Assembly (NCBI GenBank): GCA_963827725.1
Contig: CAWHBM010000001.1
Location: 992,001 to 1,056,000 of the forward strand
Reading direction: 5' to 3'
From: VAXT01 sp963827725
GTDB taxonomy: Bacteria; Actinomycetota; Thermoleophilia; Gaiellales; Gaiellaceae
DNA length: 64,000 nt
A program made the translations under genes and the position numbers. Position 1 is the stretch's first letter. Every line of letters begins with the position of its first letter. The notes under the pieces are model-generated. The model was not told the DNA's origin. It worked only from the letters and a program-made list of their open reading frames with translations, and ran no database searches. This document shows, piece by piece, positions 33,196 through 41,542 of the stretch.

Positions 33196-33924
33196 TCACG
33201 CCGGCTTTCGGGTGACCCAGACGAACTCTCGGTCGTCCTTGCCCAGCGGCCGCCGGTCGAAGTCCCCGTAGAGCGCCTCGACCTCGAGCCCGGCGACCTC
33301 GATCAGCCCTTCCCACTCGCCACGGTTCACCCACCACAGCGAGAGCTTCCGCTCGCCCTCGCCCGGTCGGTTGACCCACGCGGTGATGTCGATGCGGCTT
33401 TCGGTCGGGTCGTAGTCCGCGCGTTCCCAGATCCGGCTGCCCTCCGCGTGCTGACGGACACCGTCCGCGACGAACCGCGCCGCGATCATGGGGTCGAAGA
33501 CGAACGCGTTCCAAGCGAATCGCCCGTCTGGCTCCAGCGCAGCCGCAACGCGCTCGAAGACGCGCCGGCGGTCTTGCCAGGTCGGCAAATGCAGAAGTGA
33601 GCGGGCGGGGCAGTAGATGAGGCCGGCCGGCTCATCCAGTTCGAGATCGCGCATGTCTCCCTCTATGAGCTCCAGGTCGACCCCCGCCTGGTCGGCCCGC
33701 TCTCGTGCCTGCGCGAGCATCGCGGGAGAGAGATCGATGCCGATCACCTTCCGCCCTGTCTCCCGCGCGACCGGGATCGCGACGCGGCCGCTGCCGACGG
33801 CGAGCTCGACGATCGGGCCCTCCGTCTCGCGGGCGAGGTCGACGTAGAACGGGACGTCGTCCGTAGTGGTCATGTTCTGCGACCACTCGTCGTAGATCTC
33901 CGCGAACAGCTCGTACTCGCTCAT
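33196..33924 (-). CDS. SAM-dependent methyltransferase, tandem copy B
   Basis: Twin of the preceding gene, 242 residues, first in the operon. Motif I reads PIVELAVGSGRVAIPVARETG, then GIDLSPAMLAQARERADQAG and IEGDMRDLELDEPAGLIYCPA. It differs from copy A mainly by an inserted TT in the N-terminal MTTTDDVPFYVD and by changes around the motif post-I region. ATG 33924 aligns with the start of copy A; an upstream in-frame ATG at 33954 is possible. Both copies keep all SAM-binding residues, so both are probably active. Confidence 0.82.
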   Translation of the reverse strand: MSEYELFAEIYDEWSQNMTTTDDVPFYVDLARETEGPIVELAVGSGRVAIPVARETGRKVIGIDLSPAMLAQARERADQAGVDLELIEGDMRDLELDEPAGLIYCPARSLLHLPTWQDRRRVFERVAAALEPDGRFAWNAFVFDPMIAARFVADGVRQHAEGSRIWERADYDPTESRIDITAWVNRPGEGERKLSLWWVNRGEWEGLIEVAGLEVEALYGDFDRRPLGKDDREFVWVTRKPA

Positions 33925-33985
33925 CGGCGTATTCTCGCTGTATCGTTTGCCCATGGCCGCGACGCGAACACTTTCTCTCTTTACC

Positions 33986-34052
33986 GGGCCTCGGCTTCTT
34001 GCCGGGGACCGGCGCTGACGCGGAGCCGATCCCTACGAGCAAGCCGGGGCCC
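33986..34052 (+). promoter_or_regulatory. long inverted repeat in the pheS leader
   Basis: GGGCCTCGGCTT (33986-33997) can pair with AAGCCGGGGCCC (34041-34052), 12 bases with one G-U pair. The downstream arm ends 5 bases before the pheS ATG at 34058 and would mask its ribosome-binding region. A short frame at 33953-34018 (21 codons, one Phe) lies upstream. This could be a translational control element of pheST; evidence is only the pairing. Confidence 0.3.
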
Positions 34053-34057
34053 AGGCG

Positions 34058-35083
34058 ATGACTGAGCCAGGCGATACAGTCGAGCCCGTGGACGCCGAGG
34101 CGCTCCAGCGCGAAGCCCTGAGCGCAATCGAGGCTGCCTCGACCGCAGCCGACCTCGACGAGCTGCGGGTGCGCTACCTCGGTCGGCGCAGCGACCTGAA
34201 ACAGGCCCTCCGCCAGGTCCGAGACCGTGAGGGAGGGATGGCTCTGAATGCCGCGCGGGAGGCGATCGAGGCCGCAGTCGCAGATCGAGAGGCCACGATC
34301 GAGCGCGTCGAGCTCGACCGCACGCTCGCGGAGGACGTGGTCGACATCACGCTCCCCGGCGAGGAGCTCCCGCTCGGCCGCCTGCATCCGATCACGCAGG
34401 TGCGCCGAACCGTGGAGGACGCGTTCCTCGGTCTCGGCTACGAGATCAGGGACGATCGCGAGGTCGAGACGGTCGAGTACAACTTCGACAAGCTCGCCTT
34501 CGCGCCCACGCATTCGAGCCGCTCTCACCGCGACACGTTCTTCTTCGACGACACGCACGTCCTGCGGACGGAGACATCGCCGTCGCAGATTCACATCCTC
34601 GAGGAGAAGGCACCGCCGATCTACATGGTGTCGATCGGCCGCGTCTACCGGCGCGACGCGATCACGGCCACCCGCTATCCGATCTTCCATCAGTTCGAGG
34701 GACTGGCGGTCGACCGCGGGATCACCCTCGCCGATCTCAAGGGCACGCTGCTCCACGTGATGCGGCAGCTCTACGGCCCCGACCGGCGCGTCCGCTTCCG
34801 CACGCACTTCTTCCCCTTCACGGAGCCGTCGATCGAGCCGGACGTCTCCTGCGGCATCTGCGGAGGCGCGGGCTGCCGCACGTGCAAGCACTCCGGCTGG
34901 ATCGAGATGGGCGGCGCCGGGATGGTCGATCCGCGGGTCTTCGAGAACGTCGGGCTCGACCCCGAGGAGTGGAGCGGCTTCGCCTTCGGCTGCGGCCTCG
35001 AGCGTGCTGCTCAGCTTCGGCACGACATTCCCGACATCCGCCATCTCTGGGAAGGCGACCTCCGAGTGCTGAGGCAGTTCTGA
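34058..35083 (+). CDS. pheS: phenylalanyl-tRNA synthetase alpha subunit
   Basis: Catalytic subunit of 341 residues of the alpha2-beta2 enzyme charging tRNA-Phe. The N-terminal coiled coil (ALSAIEAASTAADLDELRVRYLG) is followed by motif 1 (LHPITQVRRTVEDAFLGLGYE). Motif 2 lies around YRRDAITATRYPIFHQFEG and motif 3 is GFAFGCGLERAAQLRHDIPD. A zinc-type cluster, CGICGGAGCRTCKH, sits near residue 268, as in many actinobacterial PheS proteins. The ATG at 34058 follows a leader hairpin. Its stop overlaps the pheT start (TGATG). Confidence 0.96.
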   Translation: MTEPGDTVEPVDAEALQREALSAIEAASTAADLDELRVRYLGRRSDLKQALRQVRDREGGMALNAAREAIEAAVADREATIERVELDRTLAEDVVDITLPGEELPLGRLHPITQVRRTVEDAFLGLGYEIRDDREVETVEYNFDKLAFAPTHSSRSHRDTFFFDDTHVLRTETSPSQIHILEEKAPPIYMVSIGRVYRRDAITATRYPIFHQFEGLAVDRGITLADLKGTLLHVMRQLYGPDRRVRFRTHFFPFTEPSIEPDVSCGICGGAGCRTCKHSGWIEMGGAGMVDPRVFENVGLDPEEWSGFAFGCGLERAAQLRHDIPDIRHLWEGDLRVLRQF

Positions 35084-37364
35084 TGCGGGTTCCGGTCGAC
35101 TGGCTCCGCGAATACGTTCCGGTCGAGATGCCGCTCGACGAGCTGGCGACGAAGCTGTCGGTCGCTGCGGCTGAGGTCGAGGGGATCGAGCGACTTGGCG
35201 TGCCGGATCGCGACGGGAATCTCGGCCTCTTCCGGGTCGGGCGCGTGCTGGAAGCGGCAAAGCACCCGAACGCCGATCGGCTTCAGCTCTGCCGGGTCGA
35301 CGTGGGCGAGGGTGAGCCGGTCCAGATCGTGTGTGGCGCCTGGAACTTCGGCGAGGGCGCGATGGTGGCCGTCGCTCTCCCGGGGGCGGTGCTGCCGGAC
35401 GGGATGCAGCTCGAGGCACGCCCCGTTCGCGGGGAGACCTCACACGGGATGATCCTCGCCGAGGACGAGGTCGGTCTCGGCACCGACCACACGGGGATCA
35501 TGGTGCTCGACGATCAGCTGGAGCCGGGCACGCCGCTCGCCGACGTCCTGCCGATCGCCGACGACGTCCTGGTCGTCGAGGCGACGCCGAACCGGCCCGA
35601 CCTGCTCTCGATCTACGGCATCGCGCGCGAGGTGGCCGCGCTCTACGACCTCGAGCTCGCGCCGCCGCCGGGCGTGGAGCCGGAGCGCTCCGGCGATGAG
35701 CCGGTCGACGTGCAGGTCGAGGACCTCGTCGGCGCACCGCGCTACATCGGCCGGCTCTTCCGTGACGTCGGCGTCGGCCCGTCGCCCATCTGGCTCAAGT
35801 CGCGGCTGCACGCAGCCGGGATGCGGCCGATCTCGAACGTCGTGGACATCACGAACTACGCGATGCTCGCGCTCGGTAACCCGCTGCATGCCTTCGACTT
35901 CGAGACGCTGCGTGGAAGCCGCGTCGTCGTCAGGCGTGCCCGAGCCCGGCGAGAAGCTCCGCACGCTCGACGGCGTCGAGCGCGAGCTGACGCCGGACGA
36001 CCTGATGATCGCGGACGCGGAGCGCTCGATCGCGCTCGCCGGAATCATGGGCGGCGAAGACACGGAGATCGGCGAGGCGACGACGGACGTGCTTCTCGAG
36101 GCAGCCAACTTCGAGCCGTACTCGCTCTTCCGCTCGTCCGAGCGCCTGCGCCTGCGCACCGAAGGCTCGAACCGCTGGGAGAAAGGCGTCGATCCGTACC
36201 TTGCAGAGCAGTCGGCCGTACTCGCGACGCAGCTCCTCGTCGAGCTCGCCGGAGCGCGCTGGGTCGGCCACATCGACGTGCAGGGCGACTTGCCGGAGCG
36301 GCCGGTCGTGCGTTTCCGTCCGGAGCGCGCCGACGAGCTGATCGGCATCGAGACCCCACCCGACGAGCAGCAGGACGCTGCTTCGCAGGCTCGGCTTCGA
36401 CGTCGAGGGCGAGCAGGTGACGGTGCCGACCTGGCGCAGTCGCGACGTAACGCGCGAGGTCGACGTGATCGAGGAGATCGCTCGCTTCCGGCTCGAGGAC
36501 GTGCCGTTCACGCTGCCGGAGCGCCGAGCGATGTTCGGGACGCTCAGCCGTGACCAACAGCTTCGTCGCCGTGTCGAGGAGGCCCTTGCGGGCCTCGGGT
36601 TCGCCGAGACGTACACGCCGTCGCTTCGTCCCGACGACCAGACGCCGTGGAAGCTTCCGGAGCCGATCTCCGTCGAGTTGTCCGCGCTACGGACACGGCT
36701 GCTGCCGAGCCTCGTCGAGGCGGCGCACCGGAACGTCGACGCGGGCGCGGAGGCGATCGCCCTGTTCGAGATCGCCCGTGTCTATCTCCCGGGGGCCGAG
36801 TTGCCCGAGGAGCGGCTGCGCGTCGCGGGTGTCACGGAGGGCGGGTTCTCCCGCGCGAAAGGGGTCGTCGAGACCCTGTACGCCGCGCTCAAGGCGGAGC
36901 CGAGCTTCGACCGCGCCGAGGACCCGCTGCTCCACCCGGGCAAGACGGCGCGCACGGCCGCCGGCACGTTCGGGGAGCTGCGTCCCGGGCTGCTCGAGGG
37001 CGAGTGGAGCGCGTTCGAGCTCGATCTCGCGGAGCTCTTCCAGGCTTCACGCGAGCCGATCACCTACGAGGATGTGATCACCTATCCCTCGCTGCGGCAG
37101 GACCTGGCGTTCACGGTCCCGGAGGAGGTCGCGGCCGGCGATCTCGTCAAGTTGGCGCGAGAGGCTGCGGGTCCCGAGCTTCGTGCCATGCGTGCGTTCG
37201 ACGTCTACCGGGGCGACCAGGTCGGAAAGGGCAGGAAGTCGCTCGCCTTCGCGGTCAGTTTCCAGTCGCCCGAGGGCACGCTCTCAGACGAGGACGCGGC
37301 GGCGCTGCGCAAGAAGATCGTCGACGCGCTGGCCGAGCGCTTCGGCGCCGAGCTACGCGCGTAA
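35083..37364 (+). CDS. pheT: phenylalanyl-tRNA synthetase beta subunit (two apparent single-base insertions)
   Basis: Beta subunit of about 759 residues with the N-terminal B1/tRNA-binding EMAP-like domain (GRVLEAAKHPNADRLQLCRVD), the B3/B4 editing region (NVVDITNYAMLALGNPLHAFDF), B5 and the C-terminal ferredoxin-fold anticodon domain (PSLRQDLAFTVPEEV). The frame shifts near 35941 and 36392. Deleting one C from GCCCGAG and one G from CAGGACG restores a continuous, fully conserved protein (RRAEPGEKLRTLDG and DEQQTLLRRLGFDVEG). An essential single-copy gene cannot carry two real frameshifts, so these are very probably sequence errors. Confidence 0.92.
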
Positions 37365-37382
37365 CCGCGCCGCCCCGAGCGG

Positions 37383-37547
37383 GGGTCTGACCCTGTAAAT
37401 CTTACAGGGTCTGACCCCGCAAAGAGAGGCGCGGCGCATTTGGGGCCGGTACGCAACTGTGGATCGAATGTTCCAGTCCCGCGCCGAAGCTGTGACACCT
37501 CACGATCGGGGTCTGACCCCGTAAACCTTTACAGGGTCTGGCCCCGT
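37383..37547. repeat. two copies of a GGGTCTGACCC-type palindromic repeat
   Basis: First copy 37383-37418: GGGTC-T-GACCC followed by CCCTGTAA-ATC-TTACAGGG and a second GGGTC-T-GACCC. Second copy 37507-37546: CGGGGTC-T-GACCCCG, GTAAA-CC-TTTAC and a degenerate GGGTC-T-GGCCCC. About 90 bases separate them. They fill the gap between the convergent pheT and the cyclic-nucleotide gene and can fold into bidirectional terminator-like hairpins. The 7-1-7 palindromes match those at 10021 and 46882. Confidence 0.75.
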
Positions 37548-37554
37548 TTCCGGG

Positions 37555-37971
37555 TTAGAGGGTCGCCGTGGCTAGGCGTTCTGCCACCGAGAGCAGAACC
37601 TTGCGCTGGATCTCCGGGTGCTTCTCCAGCAGCGTGCGGAAAGAGCGCGCAGTGATCACGAGCACACGCACGGGCGAGGTGGCCTTGACCGTTGCCGTGC
37701 GCGGCCGCCCGGTGATGAGCGCGATCTCGCCCAGGAAGTCGCCCTGGCGTACCGTGTTGATCTGCTTGCCGCCCATCAGGACGTCGGCCGTTCCCTCGAC
37801 GATGGCGAAGAACTCACGCCCGGCCTTGCCCTCCTTTGTCAGATCGGTGCCTTTCCTCAGGTCGAGCTCGTCCGCAATCGCCGCGATTTCGCCCAGCTCG
37901 CGCGCCGTACAGTGCTTGAACAGCGGAATCTTGCCAATCAGCTCGACCTTGGCGTCCTTGCGCAGCTTCAT
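37555..37971 (-). CDS. cyclic-nucleotide-binding (CRP-like sensor) domain protein
   Basis: Single cNMP-binding domain of 138 residues: IGKIPLFKHCTARELGEIAAIADELDL at the start, FFAIVEGTADVLMGG, then the phosphate-binding cassette GDFLGEIALITGRPRTATVKA (G-E-x-A-L ... R-x-A-T). The cassette's conserved Arg is present, so cAMP or cGMP binding is plausible. No DNA-binding helix-turn-helix is attached, so it acts as a sensor or partner only. ATG 37971 is well placed. It converges on pheT across the palindromic repeats. Confidence 0.85.
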   Translation of the reverse strand: MKLRKDAKVELIGKIPLFKHCTARELGEIAAIADELDLRKGTDLTKEGKAGREFFAIVEGTADVLMGGKQINTVRQGDFLGEIALITGRPRTATVKATSPVRVLVITARSFRTLLEKHPEIQRKVLLSVAERLATATL

Positions 37972-38067
37972 CGCGGAGGAGTCTAAAGCGCGCTCATGGG
38001 TAGGCTGGGGGCTAACGAAATCCAGATCGCGCAGAAGCGCGTAGAAGAAAGGGTGAGGAAGGGTCAC

Positions 38068-38739
38068 ATGCCACGATTGCTGCTCATGTCCGCGCTTGCC
38101 GCGGCCGCCATCTCGCTGCCCGCTGCCGCCACGGGTGAGCCGACCGTGACCCTGACAGGCGTCGTCGGGCCTAGCGCGACGATCTCGCTCAAGAACGCCG
38201 ACGGGAGCGCCGTCAGGCATCTCGACCCGGGTCTGTACGAGGTCAGCATCAACGACCAGTCTGTCGAGCACAACTACCACCTGTTCGGTCCCGGCGTGGA
38301 GCAGCAGACGGATGTCGAGACGACCGGGATGGTGAGCTGGACGATCCAGGTCGTCGACGGGACGTACACCTACCGCTGCGACCCTCACGCGGCGCAGATG
38401 AAGGGCACCTTCACGGTGGGCAACGTCCCGCCGCCGCCCCCGCCGACCCCGAAGCTGAACGGGAAGGTGACGGCGAAGACGATCTCGCTCAAGAGCGCCA
38501 GCACGGGCGCCAAGGTGCGCACGCTGGTCGAGGGCACGCACAAGGTCGTCGTCAGTGACACGGCGAAGACCCAGAACTTCCACCTCGTCGGCCCGGGCGT
38601 GAACAAGAAGACCGCGATCAAGGCGAGGGCGAAGGCGACGTGGACGCTCAACCTGGGCCCCGGGAAGTACTCGTACCGGTCGGACAAGAACCGCCGCCTG
38701 AAGGGCAGCTTCACCGTGCGGCCGGCTCCGACGCCCTAG
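38068..38739 (+). CDS. secreted double cupredoxin-like protein
   Basis: Exported protein of 223 residues: signal peptide (PRLLLMSALAAAAISLPAAA), then two copies of a plastocyanin-like domain joined by a PPPPPPTPK linker. Domain 1 keeps the type I copper pattern: His in EHNYHLFGPG and CDPHAAQMKGTF (Cys, His, Met). Domain 2 keeps only the His in QNFHLVGPG; its CDPH position reads YSYRSDKNRR, so it cannot bind copper the same way. Domain 1 resembles the cupredoxin part of the large dehydrogenase at 20704. It may serve as an extracellular electron carrier. Confidence 0.75.
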   Translation: MPRLLLMSALAAAAISLPAAATGEPTVTLTGVVGPSATISLKNADGSAVRHLDPGLYEVSINDQSVEHNYHLFGPGVEQQTDVETTGMVSWTIQVVDGTYTYRCDPHAAQMKGTFTVGNVPPPPPPTPKLNGKVTAKTISLKSASTGAKVRTLVEGTHKVVVSDTAKTQNFHLVGPGVNKKTAIKARAKATWTLNLGPGKYSYRSDKNRRLKGSFTVRPAPTP

Positions 38740-38751
38740 TCGAGGGCTCCC

Positions 38752-39693
38752 CTAGCTGTTCACGCGGCGGACCGGCTTGATGAGCCCGGCTTTCTCGCCG
38801 CCTGCCGCACGGATGTCGGCCTGGCGGTCGAGCTCTGCGTTCAGCTCCGCCCCGAAGAGCACCGCCCACGCGCTGTAGTTCAGCCAGAGGAGGAGCACGA
38901 TTGCGCCGGCAAGAGCGCCGTACGTCTTCGAGTACGAGCCCGAGAGCGAGGTGTAGAGCGCGAAGAGGCCCGAGAGCGCGAGCCACATCACGCCGCCGAC
39001 GAACGCGCCCGGCGTCATCCATTTCCAGCTGCGCTGATCCGCGTTCGGGGCGAGGTAGTAGATGAGCGCGAAAAGGAGAAGGATGGCGACGAAGGCGACG
39101 GGCCAGCGGAAGACGTCCCAGAACACCGTGAAGGCTCCGGAGAGGTGAGCCTTGCTTGCGATTGCATCGCCGACCTTGCCGCCGAGCACGATCATCAGGA
39201 GCATGCCGGCGAGCACGAGGCCCGTCGCGAGGACGAGGACGAGCGAGATCACGCGCACTTTCCAGATCGGCCTTGTCTCCAGCCGGTCGTAGGCGCGGTT
39301 CACTGCTTTCACGATCGAGCCCATGGCGCCGCTTCCCGCCCACACGGCTCCGAAGGCGCCGAGGGCGGCTGCCACCGCCGAGGCGCCCTTGGCCGAATCC
39401 TGCTGAAGCTGCTCGATGATGTCGGTGACCGCCTGCGGGGCCACGGGGTCGAGGAAGGCCTGAAGCTCGTCGTAGGCACCGATCAGGCCAAGGACGGCGA
39501 CGAGGAAGACCATCGCCGGAAAGAACGCGAGCAGCGAGCTGTAGGCGATCTGCTGCGAGAGGCCCATGCAGTCGTCGGCCATGAACTGCTTGAACGTCCG
39601 CTTGAAAGCCGCGATCCAGTCGCCGCGGCTCAGGTGCTCCGGGCCTGATGGAGCTCGGCCCACGCCGGCGGGCTCCTCAGTCGCGGTCGACAA
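38752..39693 (-). CDS. YihY/BrkB-family (UPF0761) inner-membrane protein
   Basis: Membrane protein of 313 residues with six segments. The family signature is present: FKRTFKQFMADDCMGLSQQIAYSSLLAFFPAMVF near the N-terminus, then a GAFGAVWAGSGAMGSIVKAVNRAYD loop and WKWMTPGAFVGGVMWLALSGLFALYTSL near residue 225. YSKTYGALAGAIVLLLWLNYSAWAVLFGAELNAE follows near 260. It is often wrongly called ribonuclease BN; its function is unknown but envelope related. It is the last gene of a five-gene overlapping operon and overlaps the upstream gene by 17 bases. Confidence 0.9.
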   Translation of the reverse strand: MSTATEEPAGVGRAPSGPEHLSRGDWIAAFKRTFKQFMADDCMGLSQQIAYSSLLAFFPAMVFLVAVLGLIGAYDELQAFLDPVAPQAVTDIIEQLQQDSAKGASAVAAALGAFGAVWAGSGAMGSIVKAVNRAYDRLETRPIWKVRVISLVLVLATGLVLAGMLLMIVLGGKVGDAIASKAHLSGAFTVFWDVFRWPVAFVAILLLFALIYYLAPNADQRSWKWMTPGAFVGGVMWLALSGLFALYTSLSGSYSKTYGALAGAIVLLLWLNYSAWAVLFGAELNAELDRQADIRAAGGEKAGLIKPVRRVNS

Positions 39694-39961
39694 CGGAGAA
39701 GCGGCCGAACCGGGCCTTCGTCCGGCCTTCCCGTCCGCGGCGGGCGATCAGGCGCATCCCCGCGCCGATCCCGCCGGCCAGGAGGAATCCGACGCCCAGA
39801 GCGCCCACCGCAACGACCGGCAGCTTCGCGCGCAGCTTGGCGCCGACGTCGGTCGCCTCGCCGATACCGAGCTTGAGCTCGTCGACGGCGCCGACGAGCT
39901 GGTCGCGCTCCGCCTCGATCTCGAGGCGGACCTGCTCCGGGCTGCGGCTGTTACCGGCCAT
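39677..39961 (-). CDS. DUF3618 membrane protein
   Basis: Protein of 94 residues: a helical N-terminus typical of DUF3618 (SPEQVRLEIEAERDQLVGAVDELK), then one membrane segment (LPVVAVGALGVGFLLAGGIGAG) and a basic tail. Such proteins are almost always encoded beside holin-type DUF1469 and DUF4235 proteins in actinobacteria. It overlaps both neighbours, by 17 bases at its 3' end and 11 bases at its 5' end. Confidence 0.82.
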   Translation of the reverse strand: MAGNSRSPEQVRLEIEAERDQLVGAVDELKLGIGEATDVGAKLRAKLPVVAVGALGVGFLLAGGIGAGMRLIARRGREGRTKARFGRFSVVDRD

Positions 39962-40352
39962 TGCTCTTCAGGGCATCCGTGGTCAGCTTCGCTTCCTGGA
40001 TCGCCTGCTCGGGCACGGGCGGCGTACCCTTCTTGATCTTCGCGACTCCCAGCAGGCCGAGGACGGCCGTCAGGAGGAAGAGTCCGAGGGTGACGATGAG
40101 CAGGGCGAGCCACGTGGAGAGGGCAGTCGCAAGCCCCGCGGCAATCGTCGCGAACATGAATCCGAGCGCGTAGAGCGCAAAGATCGCCGCGCCGACCGCA
40201 AGCCCGATTCCGACTCCGAGGACGGTCACCTTTCGTTTCAGCTCGAGTGTGGCTAGCTCGAGCTCGAGCCTGACGAGCGCGCTCGCGCGCTCGGCGACGT
40301 TCTTGGCGAGCACGCCGAGGCCCGCCTGGGAATCAGTCTCGTGGGTAGGCAT
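39951..40352 (-). CDS. phage holin superfamily III-type (DUF1469/Phage_holin_3_6) membrane protein
   Basis: Protein of 133 residues with an N-terminal amphipathic helix (LGVLAKNVAERASALVRLELELATLELKRKV) and two long membrane segments (VGIGLAVGAAIFALYALGFMFATIAAGLA and LALLIVTLGLFLLTAVLGLLGV). It ends in a short Lys-rich tail. This is the YqjE/DUF1469 arrangement, found in envelope-stress operons. ATG 40352 overlaps the end of the preceding gene by 20 bases. Confidence 0.82.
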   Translation of the reverse strand: MPTHETDSQAGLGVLAKNVAERASALVRLELELATLELKRKVTVLGVGIGLAVGAAIFALYALGFMFATIAAGLATALSTWLALLIVTLGLFLLTAVLGLLGVAKIKKGTPPVPEQAIQEAKLTTDALKSNGR

Positions 40353-40690
40353 GGCCTCTCCAGTCCACGATCTTCGCCAGCAGGATCCCGGTGGCCAGGG
40401 CGGCTCCGATGACGAGAAACGGGTTGAGGCCGCCGGCTTTCGCGCTTCCGTCGCTTTCCGAGCTGTGGCCCGGAGGGGGCGACGGCGCCCTGCGCCGGTT
40501 TCTGGTTGGTCGGAGCCTCCCCCTTCGCCCGCGCCACGATCAGGCTCGGCTTCAGCTGGCGGAGGAACGCGGCATCGTCTGCCAGCGGCTCTGCGATCTT
40601 GGCGGCGATGCCCCCCTCCGCGGCGGCTTTGTCGGCGATTTCCTGAAGCCGATTCGCGACCCGGTCGACGAGCTGGTCGGCTTTCGTCAT
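40333..40690 (-). CDS. hypothetical membrane-associated protein of the holin operon (frameshifted)
   Basis: ATG 40690 starts TKADQLVDRVANRLQEIADKAAAEGG ... LRQLKPSLIVARAKGEAP, and the true C-terminus (SSESDGSAKAGGLNPFLVIG then GAALATGILLAKIVDWRGHAY) lies in another frame. One extra base around 40465-40475 explains the break. The restored protein has about 118 residues with an N-terminal helix, a disordered Gln/Pro/Ala linker and one membrane segment. No named family is recognised. The gene overlaps both neighbours. Confidence 0.6.
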
Positions 40691-40815
40691 TTCTTGGCCG
40701 GTGGCTCTTCGCCGGTGGCGACGCGCCAGACCTTCGAGGCTGTGCGGCGCGCAACCATCGTCGCGGCGGCTGCGAGGGCGCCGTAGAGGCCGGTCCACAT
40801 GAGTTTCCGAAGCAT
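40687..40815 (-). CDS. DUF4235-like small membrane protein (42 aa)
   Basis: ATG 40815 to TGA gives 42 residues: LRKLMWTGLYGALAAAATMV, then ARRTASKVWRVATGEEPPAKK. A helix followed by AxxxxxxxxxxxWRxxTGEEPP is the DUF4235 pattern. It is the first gene of the operon and overlaps the next start by 4 bases. It is too short to have been noticed by size filters but fits the operon perfectly. Confidence 0.7.
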   Translation of the reverse strand: MLRKLMWTGLYGALAAAATMVARRTASKVWRVATGEEPPAKK

Positions 40816-40867
40816 TGCGTCAAGCCTACCGCGAAGAAGGCCACGTCAAACGTCGGATGCAAAGCTC

Positions 40868-40881
40868 TGCATACTTATTCT
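40868..40881. promoter_or_regulatory. ARG-box-like site upstream of argR
   Basis: TGCATACTTATTCT (40868-40881) lies directly before the ArgR start and reads as an imperfect palindrome (TGCATA ... TATTCT), resembling half-sites bound by arginine repressors. It sits between the divergent holin operon and argR. Autoregulation is plausible; no binding data can be read from sequence. Confidence 0.35.
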
Positions 40882-40887
40882 TGCCTT

Positions 40888-41364
40888 ATGCGTAGCGAGC
40901 GGAGGACGCTCGAGAAAGGCGAGCGGCAAAAGCTGATCACGAGCATTGTCTCGCGGCGTCGCGTGGGCACGCAGCACGAGTTGCTGGACGCGCTCGCGCG
41001 CGCGGGTTGTCGCGTCACGCAGGCCACGATTTCCAGGGACATTCGCGAGATCGGTCTCGACAAGACGCACGACGTCCTCGGCCGCCCTCGCTACGTGGCG
41101 CCCCAGGCCGTCCGCAGCACCGATCCTCGGGATGCGCTGGCGGGGGTCCTCTCCCAGTTCGGCCGCCGAGTCGTCGCGGCTCAGAACATCGTCGTCGTCC
41201 AGTCCGAGCTCGGCTCAGCTCCGGCCGTTGCGCGGGCGCTCGACCGGCTGGAGCACCCGCGGATCGTGGGCACGATCGCCGGAGACGACACCTGCGTCGC
41301 AATTGCCCGCAACACCCGCGATGCGGCCGCACTGGCGCGAGAGATCGCAGATCTCGTCGGCTGA
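40888..41364 (+). CDS. argR: arginine repressor ArgR/AhrC
   Basis: Hexameric arginine-sensing regulator of 158 residues. The N-terminal winged helix is clear (RQKLITSIVSRRRVGTQHELLDALARAGCRVTQATISRDIREIGLDK). It is followed by the C-terminal arginine-binding/oligomerisation domain (GSAPAVARALDRLEHPRIVGTIAGDDTCVAIAR, with the GDDT motif contacting arginine). No arginine genes are nearby. ATG 40888 has almost no leader and lies behind a possible ARG box. Confidence 0.94.
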   Translation: MRSERRTLEKGERQKLITSIVSRRRVGTQHELLDALARAGCRVTQATISRDIREIGLDKTHDVLGRPRYVAPQAVRSTDPRDALAGVLSQFGRRVVAAQNIVVVQSELGSAPAVARALDRLEHPRIVGTIAGDDTCVAIARNTRDAAALAREIADLVG

Positions 41365-41369
41365 GCGGG

Positions 41370-41389
41370 CCCCCCAAAGGGGGATATTT
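41370..41389 (+). terminator. hairpin after argR
   Basis: CCCCCC (41370-41375), AAA and GGGGG (41379-41383) form a short stem followed by ATATTTG. It fits a weak terminator for argR. The remaining 150 bases up to the c-di-GMP gene at 41543 hold no gene; a GGAGGGGG just before 41543 is its ribosome-binding site. Confidence 0.5.
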
Positions 41390-41542
41390 GGGGCAGCCCA
41401 GCGGGTACCGTGGAGGTTTCGCGCAGAAAAACCGCAGTAAAGCTGCTCGATTCTGCTCGTATCTACATCTCAGTTTCCGACGCCAGATGCCGATGAGAGC
41501 AACAGCTTCCAACGCCGCCAGCGTTTTTGGAGGGGGTTCCAA

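Noticed and set aside
41390..41542. Possible c-di-GMP riboswitch before the GGDEF/HD-GYP gene
   Set aside because: The conserved GEMM core and its tetraloop-receptor arrangement were not found.
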